Assembly (NCBI GenBank): GCA_964393895.1 | Contig: CAYMWP010000182.1 | Location: forward strand, 1 to 7,366 | Length of the DNA: 7,366 nucleotides | Source of the DNA: B4-G1 sp964393895 | Lineage (GTDB): Bacteria > Chloroflexota > Anaerolineae > B4-G1 | Reading direction: 5' to 3' | Shown here: piece after piece, positions 1 to 5,958 of the stretch | How the letters are laid out: every line of letters begins with the position of its first letter | How positions within the stretch are numbered: position 1 is the stretch's first letter | Program-made: the position numbers and the translations under genes | Notes under the pieces: model-generated | The model's input: the letters and a program-made list of their open reading frames with translations, nothing else | Database searches by the model: none | What the model was told of the DNA's origin: nothing

Positions 1-2
1 CA

Positions 3-86
3 ACCCCGGGCACCATAGATGTCTGCCGGCGCGCTTTACCCGGTAAACAAATACAACCTGGTTTTGCAGCGAGGTCATTGATGTGA
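3..86 (+). CDS. Possible C-terminal end of an upstream protein (partial)
   Basis: An open frame enters from the left edge without a stop and ends at TGA 84-86, giving about 27 residues ending in GFAARSLM. Its last bases form a GTGA overlap with the GTG start of the next gene at 83, an arrangement typical of translationally coupled genes in one operon. That overlap is the main reason for preferring this frame; the other two + frames close at 16-18 and 44-46. Too little is visible to assign a family. In many bacteria the neighbours upstream of mtaB are RNA or ribosomal protein methyltransferases, but nothing here shows that. Confidence 0.4.
   Translation, partial: TPGTIDVCRRALPGKQIQPGFAARSLM
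71..75 (+). promoter_or_regulatory. Ribosome binding site deciding the GTG start of mtaB
   Basis: GAGGT lies 7 bases before GTG at 83. The ATG at 81-83 just before it is in another frame and is followed at once by TGA, so it cannot start the gene. The GTG codon is therefore the best start. Confidence 0.5.
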
Positions 87-1339
87 ACGTCTACCTGGAT
101 AGCCTGGGCTGCCGCCTGAATCGAAGCGAGATAGAGATGCTGGCGCGGCAGTTTGCCGCCGCCGGTCACGCCGCCGTTTCGGATCCAGCCCGGGCCGACG
201 TCTGCGTCGTCAACACCTGCGTCGTCACCGCCGCGGCGGAGCGCAAATCGCGCCGCCGCGTCCGGGCGTTGGCCCGCGCCAACCCGGAGGCGTGCATCGC
301 CGTCGTCGGCTGCTACGCCACGCTGGCGCCCGAAACGTGCGCCCAATTGCCGGGCGTCGCCTGGGTCGTGCCCAACGCCGAGAAAGAAGAGACGGTCGAA
401 ACCGTAAAAGCCGCGACTCTTCAAACTCGCTATACGCCACTCGCCGTGCGCCATGCGCCTCGCACCCGCGCCTTCGTCAAGGTACAGGATGGCTGCGACA
501 ACCACTGCACCTACTGCATCGTGCGCTCGTTACGCGGCCCGTCCCGCAGCCGTCCCGTGGCCGTCATCGTCGCCGAGGTGCAGACGCTCGTCGAGGAGGC
601 CGGCTGCCAGGAAGCCGTGCTGACCGGCGTGAACCTCGGCGCCTACGGGCGTGATCTGGGGGAGACGAACGGCCTGTCTGCGCTGGCCGAGGCGCTGCTA
701 ACCTACACTGACTTGCCCCGCCTCCGGCTCTCGTCACTGGAGCCGTGGGACATAGATGAAGGCTTCTTCGGCCTGTGGGAGGACGTGCGTCTGTGCCGCC
801 AGCTTCACCTGCCGCTGCAATCCGGCTGCGACGAGACCCTGCGCCGCATGGGGCGCCACATCACCACGGCCCAGTTCGTCCGCTTGGTGGAGGCCGCCCG
901 CGCTGCCATCCCCGACCTGGCCGTGACCAGCGACGTCATCGTCGGCTTCCCTGGCGAGGACGAGGCCGCCTTCCGCGCCAGCTACGACCTGGTGGCGGCG
1001 ATGGAGTTTGCGCGGCTGCACGTCTTTCCCTACTCTCCACGGCCAGGTACAGCCGCCGTCCGCCTGCCGGAGCCAGTGCCCAGAGTGCAACGACACGCGC
1101 GGGCGGGCGTGATGCGCGAGCTGGGCGCCGAGCATGCCCGGCGCTTCCGCCAGCGGTTCGTGGGACGTGAGATGACGGTGTTGTGGGAGCGCCGCCGGAG
1201 CGATGGCCTATGGCCCGGCCTGACCGATAACTATCTGCGGGTCGTCAGCAGAGCGGAAGGCGACCTGCATAACCGGTTGACCGCTACGCGGCTGCTGGCC
1301 TCGCAGAACGGTCGCCTGGTAGGTGAGGTGATCGAATGA
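83..1339 (+). CDS. mtaB: tRNA (N6-threonylcarbamoyladenosine(37)-C2)-methylthiotransferase, MtaB-like
   Basis: This is a radical SAM enzyme of the MiaB/MtaB/RimO methylthiotransferase family. MtaB members convert t6A at position 37 of ANN-decoding tRNAs into ms2t6A in the cytoplasm. Three features fit in order. The N-terminal UPF0004 domain (about 1-105) has cluster ligands C10 (LGCRLN), C46 (VVNTC) and C77 (VVGCYA). The radical SAM core (about 127-355) has a CX3CX2C motif at C138, C142 and C145, followed by the RGPSRSR stretch. A C-terminal TRAM-like RNA-binding region (about 356-418) ends the protein. The stretches GVNLGAYGRDL and LRLSSLEP favour MtaB over MiaB or RimO. At 418 residues it is slightly shorter than the roughly 450 of B. 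subtilis MtaB. All six cluster cysteines are present. The start is GTG at 83, coupled to the upstream frame. The stop overlaps the start of the HIT gene by 4 bases, so the two are probably co-translated. The family is certain; the MtaB subclass is likely. Confidence 0.9.
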   Translation: MNVYLDSLGCRLNRSEIEMLARQFAAAGHAAVSDPARADVCVVNTCVVTAAAERKSRRRVRALARANPEACIAVVGCYATLAPETCAQLPGVAWVVPNAEKEETVETVKAATLQTRYTPLAVRHAPRTRAFVKVQDGCDNHCTYCIVRSLRGPSRSRPVAVIVAEVQTLVEEAGCQEAVLTGVNLGAYGRDLGETNGLSALAEALLTYTDLPRLRLSSLEPWDIDEGFFGLWEDVRLCRQLHLPLQSGCDETLRRMGRHITTAQFVRLVEAARAAIPDLAVTSDVIVGFPGEDEAAFRASYDLVAAMEFARLHVFPYSPRPGTAAVRLPEPVPRVQRHARAGVMRELGAEHARRFRQRFVGREMTVLWERRRSDGLWPGLTDNYLRVVSRAEGDLHNRLTATRLLASQNGRLVGEVIE

Positions 1340-1677
1340 GCAATTGCATCTTTTGCCGCATCGTGCGCGGCGAGGCCCCGGCCCGCATTCTCTACCAGGA
1401 CGACGACGTGACCGCCTTTCGCGATCTCCATCCCCAGGCCCCCGTGCATATCCTCATCGTGCCCAACCGCCACGTCGCCGGCGTGTCCCAAGTTGGGCCG
1501 GAGGACACGGTATTGTTGGGCAAGTTGTTCGTCGTCGCCCGTCAACTGGCGGAACAAGAAGAGATCGTCGATGGCTATCGCCTGGTGGTCAACAACGGCC
1601 TTCAGGCCGGTCAAACTGTATTTCATTTGCACGTGCACCTGTTGGGTGGCCGAGCATTGAGTTGGCCGCCCGGCTAG
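1336..1677 (+). CDS. Histidine triad (HIT/HINT) family nucleotide-binding protein
   Basis: This 113-residue cytoplasmic protein is full length for the HINT branch of the HIT superfamily, whose members hydrolyse purine nucleoside phosphoramidates and acyl-adenylates. The N-terminal CxxC (C4, C7 in CIFCRIV) is the zinc knuckle-like signature common in bacterial HINT proteins. The motif HLHVH at H97, H99 and H101 is the histidine triad, in which the middle histidine normally forms the nucleotidyl intermediate. The following LGGR and the C-terminal SWPPG closely match the usual HINT ending. The ATG overlaps the mtaB stop (ATGA), so no separate ribosome binding site is needed. mtaB next to a HIT gene is a recurrent bacterial arrangement, but the physiological substrate is not known from sequence. 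Confidence 0.93.
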   Translation: MSNCIFCRIVRGEAPARILYQDDDVTAFRDLHPQAPVHILIVPNRHVAGVSQVGPEDTVLLGKLFVVARQLAEQEEIVDGYRLVVNNGLQAGQTVFHLHVHLLGGRALSWPPG

Positions 1678-1685
1678 ACATTTTT

Positions 1686-1691
1686 AAGGAG
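1686..1691 (+). promoter_or_regulatory. Strong ribosome binding site for the CBS-ACT gene
   Basis: A perfect AAGGAG lies 7 bases before ATG at 1699, inside the 21-base gap after the HIT stop. It supports independent translation of the next gene within the same transcript and fixes its start. Confidence 0.75.
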
Positions 1692-1698
1692 AAGAGTT

Positions 1699-2352
1699 AT
1701 GCTAGTACGAGATCGAATGACCCCTGAACCCGTGACTATCAACACCGATACCAGCCTCAAAGAGGCCCTGGAACTGATCCGCAGCAAATCATTTCGCCAC
1801 TTGCCGGTAGTAGACGAGGAGGGCAAATTGGTCGGCATCACGACCGAGAAGAGCCTGGTCTATGCCTCTCCCGTCTCGGCCACCTCGCTCAGTGTCTTTG
1901 AGGTGGATTACATCCTCTCGCGCACCAAGGTAAAGCAGATCATCCAGGGAGAGCCGATCACCGTGGAGCCAGACCTGCCCATCGAGGAGGCGGCGCGCGT
2001 GATGATAGATCACCGCATCGGCTGCTTGCCCGTCGTCGAGGGTGATAGACTGGTCGGCATCATCAGCGATACGGACATCTTTCGCGTCCTCGTCGAAGGG
2101 CTGGGAGGCGGGCATCCCTCGCTGCGCGTCACCGTCGTCATCCCGGAAAAAGTGGGCAGCCTGGCGCGAGTCACGAGCTGTGTGGCGGGACTGGGCGGCA
2201 ACATTCACTCACTGGGCATGTTCTGGGGTGAACGGCCCGAGGATCGAGTCGTCGCCTTCCGCCTGGAGGGAGTGGAGCAAGAGACTGCTGTTCAGGCATT
2301 AGAGGCCGACGGCTTCCAGGTCGTGGGCGTGTGGAAACCAGACGATAAATAA
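1699..2352 (+). CDS. Two-CBS-domain plus ACT-domain protein (AcuB-like)
   Basis: This is a 217-residue cytoplasmic protein with no catalytic domain visible. It has two CBS modules: CBS1 at about 4-56 (RDRMTPEPVTI and FRHLPVVDEEGKLVGI) and CBS2 at about 78-133 (IGCLPVVEGDRLVGIISDTDI). A C-terminal ACT-like domain follows at about 141-212 (RVTVVIPEKVGSLARVTSCV and GGNIHSL). CBS pairs usually bind adenine nucleotides and ACT domains usually bind amino acids or other small ligands, so a stand-alone sensor or regulatory subunit is likely. The architecture resembles AcuB-type proteins, but the acetoin genes found beside B. subtilis acuB are not here, so that name is not given. CBS2 keeps the acidic ISDTD end typical of a nucleotide site, whereas CBS1 ends in TTEKS, so the two sites may not be equivalent. 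It is 21 bases downstream of the HIT gene and probably on the same transcript. The ligand and target are unknown. Confidence 0.85.
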   Translation: MLVRDRMTPEPVTINTDTSLKEALELIRSKSFRHLPVVDEEGKLVGITTEKSLVYASPVSATSLSVFEVDYILSRTKVKQIIQGEPITVEPDLPIEEAARVMIDHRIGCLPVVEGDRLVGIISDTDIFRVLVEGLGGGHPSLRVTVVIPEKVGSLARVTSCVAGLGGNIHSLGMFWGERPEDRVVAFRLEGVEQETAVQALEADGFQVVGVWKPDDK

Positions 2353-2358
2353 TCGTCT
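2340..2358 (+). terminator. Stem-loop across the CBS-ACT stop codon, possible weak terminator
   Basis: AGACGAT at 2340-2346 pairs perfectly with ATCGTCT at 2352-2358 around a 5-base AT loop that contains the TAA stop. No run of T follows, so it is not a standard intrinsic terminator. It may slow ribosomes, protect the mRNA 3' end or be coincidental. Confidence 0.3.
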
Positions 2359-2415
2359 CTCGACGTTCTGCCTCGAAAATATACCTATCAGCGATTCTCA
2401 TTATGATGTCATAGG

Positions 2416-2509
2416 CAAGTGGGTTGGAGGCTTTAGCCGAATTTGGAACGTCACGAATCATTAGACCTCGGAGGTCTTGTCCAACTCATTTGAAACACAC
2501 TCAAATGAG
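2416..2509. repeat. Nested palindromic repeat element (REP-like)
   Basis: The outer arms 2416-2428 and 2480-2492 pair over 13 positions with two G-U wobbles. Within them are GGCT/AGCC (2429-2438) and a near-perfect palindrome AGACCTC-G-GAGGTCT (2463-2477). The right outer arm also belongs to a second, perfect 9-base stem, CTCATTTGA (2485-2493) with TCAAATGAG (2501-2509). The two folds are mutually exclusive. The 15-base sequence at 2480-2494 recurs, inverted, at 4902-4916 with 14 matches. The left arm matches that same second copy at 12 of 13 positions. This is consistent with a dispersed, noncoding palindromic repeat of the REP type; mobility is not shown. Confidence 0.6.
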
Positions 2510-2590
2510 AATTGCTGCCTGGCCGCGCTCTGGCTTGCCCAGGATGCGAAACCCCACTGGAGTAACGCGCTGTAAAACTGATGAGGCAAG

Positions 2591-2595
2591 AAGGA
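2591..2595 (+). promoter_or_regulatory. Ribosome binding site of the alpha/beta hydrolase gene
   Basis: AAGGA lies 7 bases before ATG at 2603 and supports that start. The nearby ATG at 2581 is in a different frame. Confidence 0.6.
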
Positions 2596-2602
2596 CAGAG
2601 AT

Positions 2603-3682
2603 ATGGCCAAGTGGGATTGGGTCAAAGAACAAGAGACGACCCGCCAGGAAACGACCGAGGGGGTCGTCAGCGCCAGCTACTCCCTCAACAAACTCGTCGA
2701 ATCTGGGTTGATCGGGCCTCGGCGCGCGGCCCACTTCCGCGCCCGGACCGGCCTGGCCGATTTTGCCTGGCGCGTCTTTTGGTCGAAAGGTGCGTTCAAG
2801 TGGAGGCGGTACGACGACGCGATGCGCCGGGCGCGGGGTTTCGTCCTGTTCGTGCACGGCTGGGACGGCGGCCACGCCATCTGGGAGCAGGTTCCGGCGC
2901 TGGTGTGCGCTGCTAACCCTCAACTGGTCGCCCTGGCCCCCGACGTAAATGGCTTTGGCGGCTCCTCGTTCGCCAGCGACTTGCCCGCCGTCGAGTCCTG
3001 CGACCCGGCCGCCAACATGGCCGCCGTCGAGGGCTGGATCGAACTGCTCAAGCTGCGCTCAGGCCGGCGGGCGACGCGCCGCTGGCGCACCATCACCCTC
3101 GTCGGCCACTCGATGGGCGGCGCGTCGCTGTTCTACCTGGACGAATCCCGCTACCGCCCGCACGAGGTGGCCCGGCTGGCGGTCGCGCCGGCGTTACTGA
3201 TCAAGGATACCTTGCGCAAGGGCTTTTACAAGGCGCTGGGCGTCGGCATCTGGGCCGGCTCGACCACTGACACGCTGGGCTGGCTCAAGACCAGGCTGGC
3301 TCCCTCCATCGTCGAACTGCTCATCGGCGACGCCAGCCAGGTCGTCAAGGACGAGCACACGCGGATGTTCCACGCCACCCCCAACGGCGTGTTGGCGCAG
3401 ACCTTTTTCGCCATGGGGGCCATTCCCCACCAGGTCAAGCCCCGCATCTGGAGGCACTTTCAGGTCGTGTTAGGCCACAAGGATCGGTTGGTGGGGGTCC
3501 GGCCGATGTTGGACCTCCTGGAAGAGCTGTGCTTCACCAGTGACCAGGTGCGCGTCGTGCTGGGCGACCATTACCTCTTCTCGGTCAGCAACCAGAGCCG
3601 CCGCCTGCACCTGCGCAACCGCGAGATCGTGGTCGAAGAGATCCTGGCTCTGCACGAGACGTGCCAGCAGGGGATGTTGTGA
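2603..3682 (+). CDS. Alpha/beta hydrolase fold protein, substrate unknown
   Basis: This is a 359-residue alpha/beta hydrolase with all the catalytic elements in the right order. The oxyanion-hole HG is at 85-86 (FVHGWDGG). The nucleophile elbow GHSMGG has S170. The acid is probably D294 in GHKDRLV, and the histidine is H323 in LGDHYLFS. No signal peptide or membrane segment is apparent, so it is probably cytoplasmic. About 80 residues precede the first core strand, longer than in minimal hydrolases, and are basic and aromatic-rich in places (FAWRVFWSKGAFKWRRY); they may form a cap or oligomer surface. Esterase, lactonase, thioesterase and C-C hydrolase activities are all possible, and sequence reading alone does not choose among them. 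It sits 4 bases before the aconitase X gene, so the two are very likely co-expressed; the hydrolase might release or process the acid that the dehydratase acts on, which is inference. Confidence 0.87.
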   Translation: MAKWDWVKEQETTRQETTEGVVSASYSLNKLVESGLIGPRRAAHFRARTGLADFAWRVFWSKGAFKWRRYDDAMRRARGFVLFVHGWDGGHAIWEQVPALVCAANPQLVALAPDVNGFGGSSFASDLPAVESCDPAANMAAVEGWIELLKLRSGRRATRRWRTITLVGHSMGGASLFYLDESRYRPHEVARLAVAPALLIKDTLRKGFYKALGVGIWAGSTTDTLGWLKTRLAPSIVELLIGDASQVVKDEHTRMFHATPNGVLAQTFFAMGAIPHQVKPRIWRHFQVVLGHKDRLVGVRPMLDLLEELCFTSDQVRVVLGDHYLFSVSNQSRRLHLRNREIVVEEILALHETCQQGML

Positions 3683-3686
3683 AGAG

Positions 3687-4895
3687 ATGAACCTCTCGGC
3701 TGAAGAACAGGCCATGCTGGCCGGCGACCTCGGCCCCGGCGTGCGCAAGGCGATGGAGATCGTCGTCGCGCTGGGGCGGATTTATGACGCCCGGCGGCTG
3801 GTGGAGGTCAAATCCGTCCAGGTGGCGGGGGTCAGCTACCGCAACCTGGGAGAGGCCGGGCTCGAGTTCCTGAGCGAGTGGGCCGGCCAGGGAGCGCGGG
3901 TGCGCGTTCCCACGACTCTGAACCCGGCCGGCGTGGACCTACGCGCTTGGCGGGAACTGGGCTTCTCCGAGTCGTTCGCCCTCCGCCAACGGGCCGTCGT
4001 CGAGGCCTACCGACAATTTGGAATCCGCCCGACCTGCACCTGCACGCCCTACCTGGTGGGCAACGCGCCCCGCCCCGGCGAGCACGTAGCCTGGGCCGAA
4101 TCGTCGGCGGTGAGTTATGCCAATTCGGCGCTGGGGGCGCGCACCAACCGGGAGGGCGGGCCGAGCGCGCTGGCCGCCGCCATCACCGGGCGCACCGCCG
4201 CCTACGGCCTGCACCTGGACGAGAACCGTCGCGCCACGCTGCGGGTAGACGCGCGCTGCCCGGTGCGCTCCCTCTCCGACTGGGGCGCTCTGGGCTACCT
4301 GGTGGGGAAGGCGGCTCAAAATCGCGTGCCGTATTTCGTGGGCCTGGAGAGCGTGTGTTCCAAAGTCGCGCTAAAGGCGCTGGGCGCGGCGATGGCGACC
4401 AGCGGCGCGGTGGCGTTGTACCACGTGGAGGGCGTCACCCCGGAGGCCGGCCGGCCGGACATCTTGGCTTCCGACCACGAAAAGCTCGTCGTGGACGACC
4501 TGCGGCTGGCCTACGACGCGCTCAACTCGGACGCCCGCCAAATTGACCTGGTCTGGTTCGGCTGCCCCCATGCCGGACTGGAGGAAATAGCCGAGCTGGT
4601 GCGGCTGCTGGCCGGGCGGGAGGTGAAGGCGGCGTTGTGGATCACCACGGCGCGCGAGGTGCGGGAGCACGCCCGCTCGGAGGGGCTGGTGGACGCGATC
4701 GAGGCCAGCGGCGGGCGCGTGGTGGCCGACATGTGCGCCGTCGTCGCCCCGATGCAGGAACTGCCGTTCAGCACGCTGGCGACCCCCTCGGCCAAGGGGG
4801 CTACCTACGTCCCCTTGCACGCGGGACTATTGGCGCGCTACGGGACGGTCGAGCAGTGCGTGGAGGCGGCGGTGAGCGGCGTCTGGCCGGGGTGA
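3687..4895 (+). CDS. Aconitase X catalytic (large) subunit, DUF521 family dehydratase
   Basis: This 402-residue protein matches the large domain of aconitase X, an iron-sulfur hydro-lyase family. Characterised members are archaeal mevalonate 5-phosphate dehydratase and bacterial cis-3-hydroxy-L-proline dehydratase. Family hallmarks seen include the opening NLSAEEQAMLAGDLG, the C117-T-C119-TPYL motif, SYANSALGARTNREGGPSA, GLESVCSKVALKALGAA, GCPH with C293, ADMC with C350, and a C-terminal PSAKGATY (S368, K370, Y374). C293, C350 and a cysteine of the CTC motif are the best candidates for cluster ligands. The start is ATG at 3687; the open frame extends further upstream but that part overlaps the hydrolase and is unlike the family. 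A partial purine-rich stretch lies directly before the ATG, so translational coupling is likely. The small swivel (DUF126) subunit that normally completes the active site is neither fused nor adjacent. The substrate cannot be assigned. Confidence 0.88.
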   Translation: MNLSAEEQAMLAGDLGPGVRKAMEIVVALGRIYDARRLVEVKSVQVAGVSYRNLGEAGLEFLSEWAGQGARVRVPTTLNPAGVDLRAWRELGFSESFALRQRAVVEAYRQFGIRPTCTCTPYLVGNAPRPGEHVAWAESSAVSYANSALGARTNREGGPSALAAAITGRTAAYGLHLDENRRATLRVDARCPVRSLSDWGALGYLVGKAAQNRVPYFVGLESVCSKVALKALGAAMATSGAVALYHVEGVTPEAGRPDILASDHEKLVVDDLRLAYDALNSDARQIDLVWFGCPHAGLEEIAELVRLLAGREVKAALWITTAREVREHARSEGLVDAIEASGGRVVADMCAVVAPMQELPFSTLATPSAKGATYVPLHAGLLARYGTVEQCVEAAVSGVWPG

Positions 4896-4946
4896 TGACA
4901 GTTCAAATGGGTTGGAGACCCTCCCGCAGGTTGGAGGCATTGATTA
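4896..4946. repeat. Convergent intergenic gap with second copy of the palindromic repeat core
   Basis: This 51-base gap separates the convergent acnX and aldo/keto reductase genes. TTCAAATGGGTTGGA at 4902-4916 matches the inverse of 2480-2494 at 14 of 15 bases. GGTTGGAG occurs directly twice, at 4910-4917 and 4929-4936, flanking an imperfect CCTCCCGCAGG inverted repeat. No T-tract terminator is seen for either gene. The element could still act in 3' end formation for both. Confidence 0.5.
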
Positions 4947-5948
4947 TTATCTCGGCCCGCCCCCCTGGTAGAAAACGCCGGCCTTTTCCTCGCTGCGGTC
5001 GGTCGCCGAGGGTGGCTCGATGGATAGGGCCGAGATTTCGGCTCGCCACTCGGGCGTCAGCTCCACGTCGAGCGCGGCCAGCGAAGGTTCCAGTTGCTCC
5101 ACGTTGCGCGCGCCGACGATGGGCGCGCTGATGGCCGGGTTCGTCATTACCCAGGCCACCGCCAGCGACGCCGGATGCAGGCCGCGCTCCTGGGCGTGGG
5201 CGGTGAACCGTTCCGCTACCTCATAGTAAGCCGGGGCGCCGTAGCGCGTCGCGTACATGTGGTTCTCCACCAACCGCCCGCTCGCCGGCCGGCGCTGCAC
5301 GCCGAATTTCCCGCTCAAGAGTCCCCCGCCCAGCGGGCTGTACGAGATGACGCCCACCTGTTCCGCCTGCGCCAATGGCAGAATCTCGACCTCGGCCTGC
5401 CGCTTGACCAGGTTGTACATCGGCTGGATGCACTCGAAGCGGGCCAGCCCCTCGCGGGCCGAGACGCCCAATGCTTGGGCGATCTGCCACGCGGCCCAAT
5501 TGCTCGCGCCCGGATAGAGGATCTTGCCCTGGCGCACCAGGTCGTCCAGCGCGCGCAGCGTCTCTTCGACCGGCGTGTTGGCGTCGAACAAGTGGACGAA
5601 ATAAAGGTCCAGCCGGTCTGTTCCCAGCCGCCTCAGACTATCCTCCACCGCCAACTTGATGTGACGGCGAGAGAGCCCCCCTGCGTTCACGTCGTCTGCG
5701 GTTTTCACACCGACCTTGGAGGTGAGCACGATCTCGTCGCGGCAGCCGGCGATCAGCTTGCCCAGGATCTCCTCGGAGCGACCGCCAGCGTAGGCGTTGG
5801 CGCAATCGAAAAAGTTGATGCCCGCCTCGCGGCAGCGATGGAACATGGCCGCTGAGGTTTCCTCGTCGGCGTCTCCGCCGAACGACATCGTACCAAAACA
5901 GAGTCGGGAAACCGGTACTCCCGTTCGCCCTAGAACCAGGTATTCCAT
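4947..5948 (-). CDS. Aldo/keto reductase
   Basis: This 333-residue cytoplasmic oxidoreductase is of full family length and should fold as a TIM barrel using NAD(P)H to reduce aldehydes or ketones. The N-terminus (YLVLGRTGVPVSRLCFGTMSFGG) is typical of the branch that includes YajO, Tas and the Kv-beta-like enzymes. The catalytic tetrad is complete: D48 and Y53 in FFDCANAYAGGRSEE, K78 in LTSKVG, and H119 in DLYFVHLFD. YSPLGGGLLSGKF at 203-215 and PIVGARN at 277-282 are the usual cofactor-phosphate binding regions. The start is ATG at 5946-5948 on the reverse strand, preceded by a GGAGAGGA ribosome binding site. It lies only 9 bases after the transporter stop, so it is the second gene of that operon. 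The physiological substrate is unknown; substrate assignments within this family are rarely reliable from sequence. Confidence 0.93.
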   Translation of the reverse strand: MEYLVLGRTGVPVSRLCFGTMSFGGDADEETSAAMFHRCREAGINFFDCANAYAGGRSEEILGKLIAGCRDEIVLTSKVGVKTADDVNAGGLSRRHIKLAVEDSLRRLGTDRLDLYFVHLFDANTPVEETLRALDDLVRQGKILYPGASNWAAWQIAQALGVSAREGLARFECIQPMYNLVKRQAEVEILPLAQAEQVGVISYSPLGGGLLSGKFGVQRRPASGRLVENHMYATRYGAPAYYEVAERFTAHAQERGLHPASLAVAWVMTNPAISAPIVGARNVEQLEPSLAALDVELTPEWRAEISALSIEPPSATDRSEEKAGVFYQGGGPR

Positions 5949-5950
5949 AG

Positions 5951-5958
5951 TCCTCTCC
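5951..5958 (-). promoter_or_regulatory. Ribosome binding site of the aldo/keto reductase
   Basis: Read on the reverse strand, GGAGAGGA sits 2 bases upstream of the ATG, with its GGAG half about 6 bases away. It reaches into the last base of the transporter stop codon, consistent with coupled translation of the two genes. Confidence 0.55.

Larger units (their letters stand above)
2353..2602. other. 250-base intergenic region with nested palindromes
   Basis: No credible gene is seen between the CBS-ACT stop and the hydrolase start. The left part is more AT-rich than the surrounding genes, the middle is occupied by the palindromic element at 2416-2509, and the right 90 bases hold the leader of the hydrolase gene. 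A promoter for the hydrolase-acnX pair is expected here, but no convincing -35/-10 pair was found. Confidence 0.6.

Noticed and set aside
19..81. Small 20-codon + frame starting ATG at 19 and ending TGA at 79-81
   Set aside because: No ribosome binding site and no recognisable sequence; the competing frame that overlaps the mtaB start by GTGA is more plausible.
734..1135. Long reverse-strand frame inside mtaB, and similar long frames opposite the hydrolase and acnX genes
   Set aside because: They are shadow frames produced by high third-position GC; they lie wholly inside recognised genes and their proteins match no family motif.
3540..3686. N-terminal extension of the aconitase X frame back to 3540
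   Set aside because: It overlaps the hydrolase coding end in another frame, is rich in Arg, Ser and Cys as shadow frames of GC-rich genes are, and does not resemble the AcnX family; ATG 3687 gives the normal family N-terminus.
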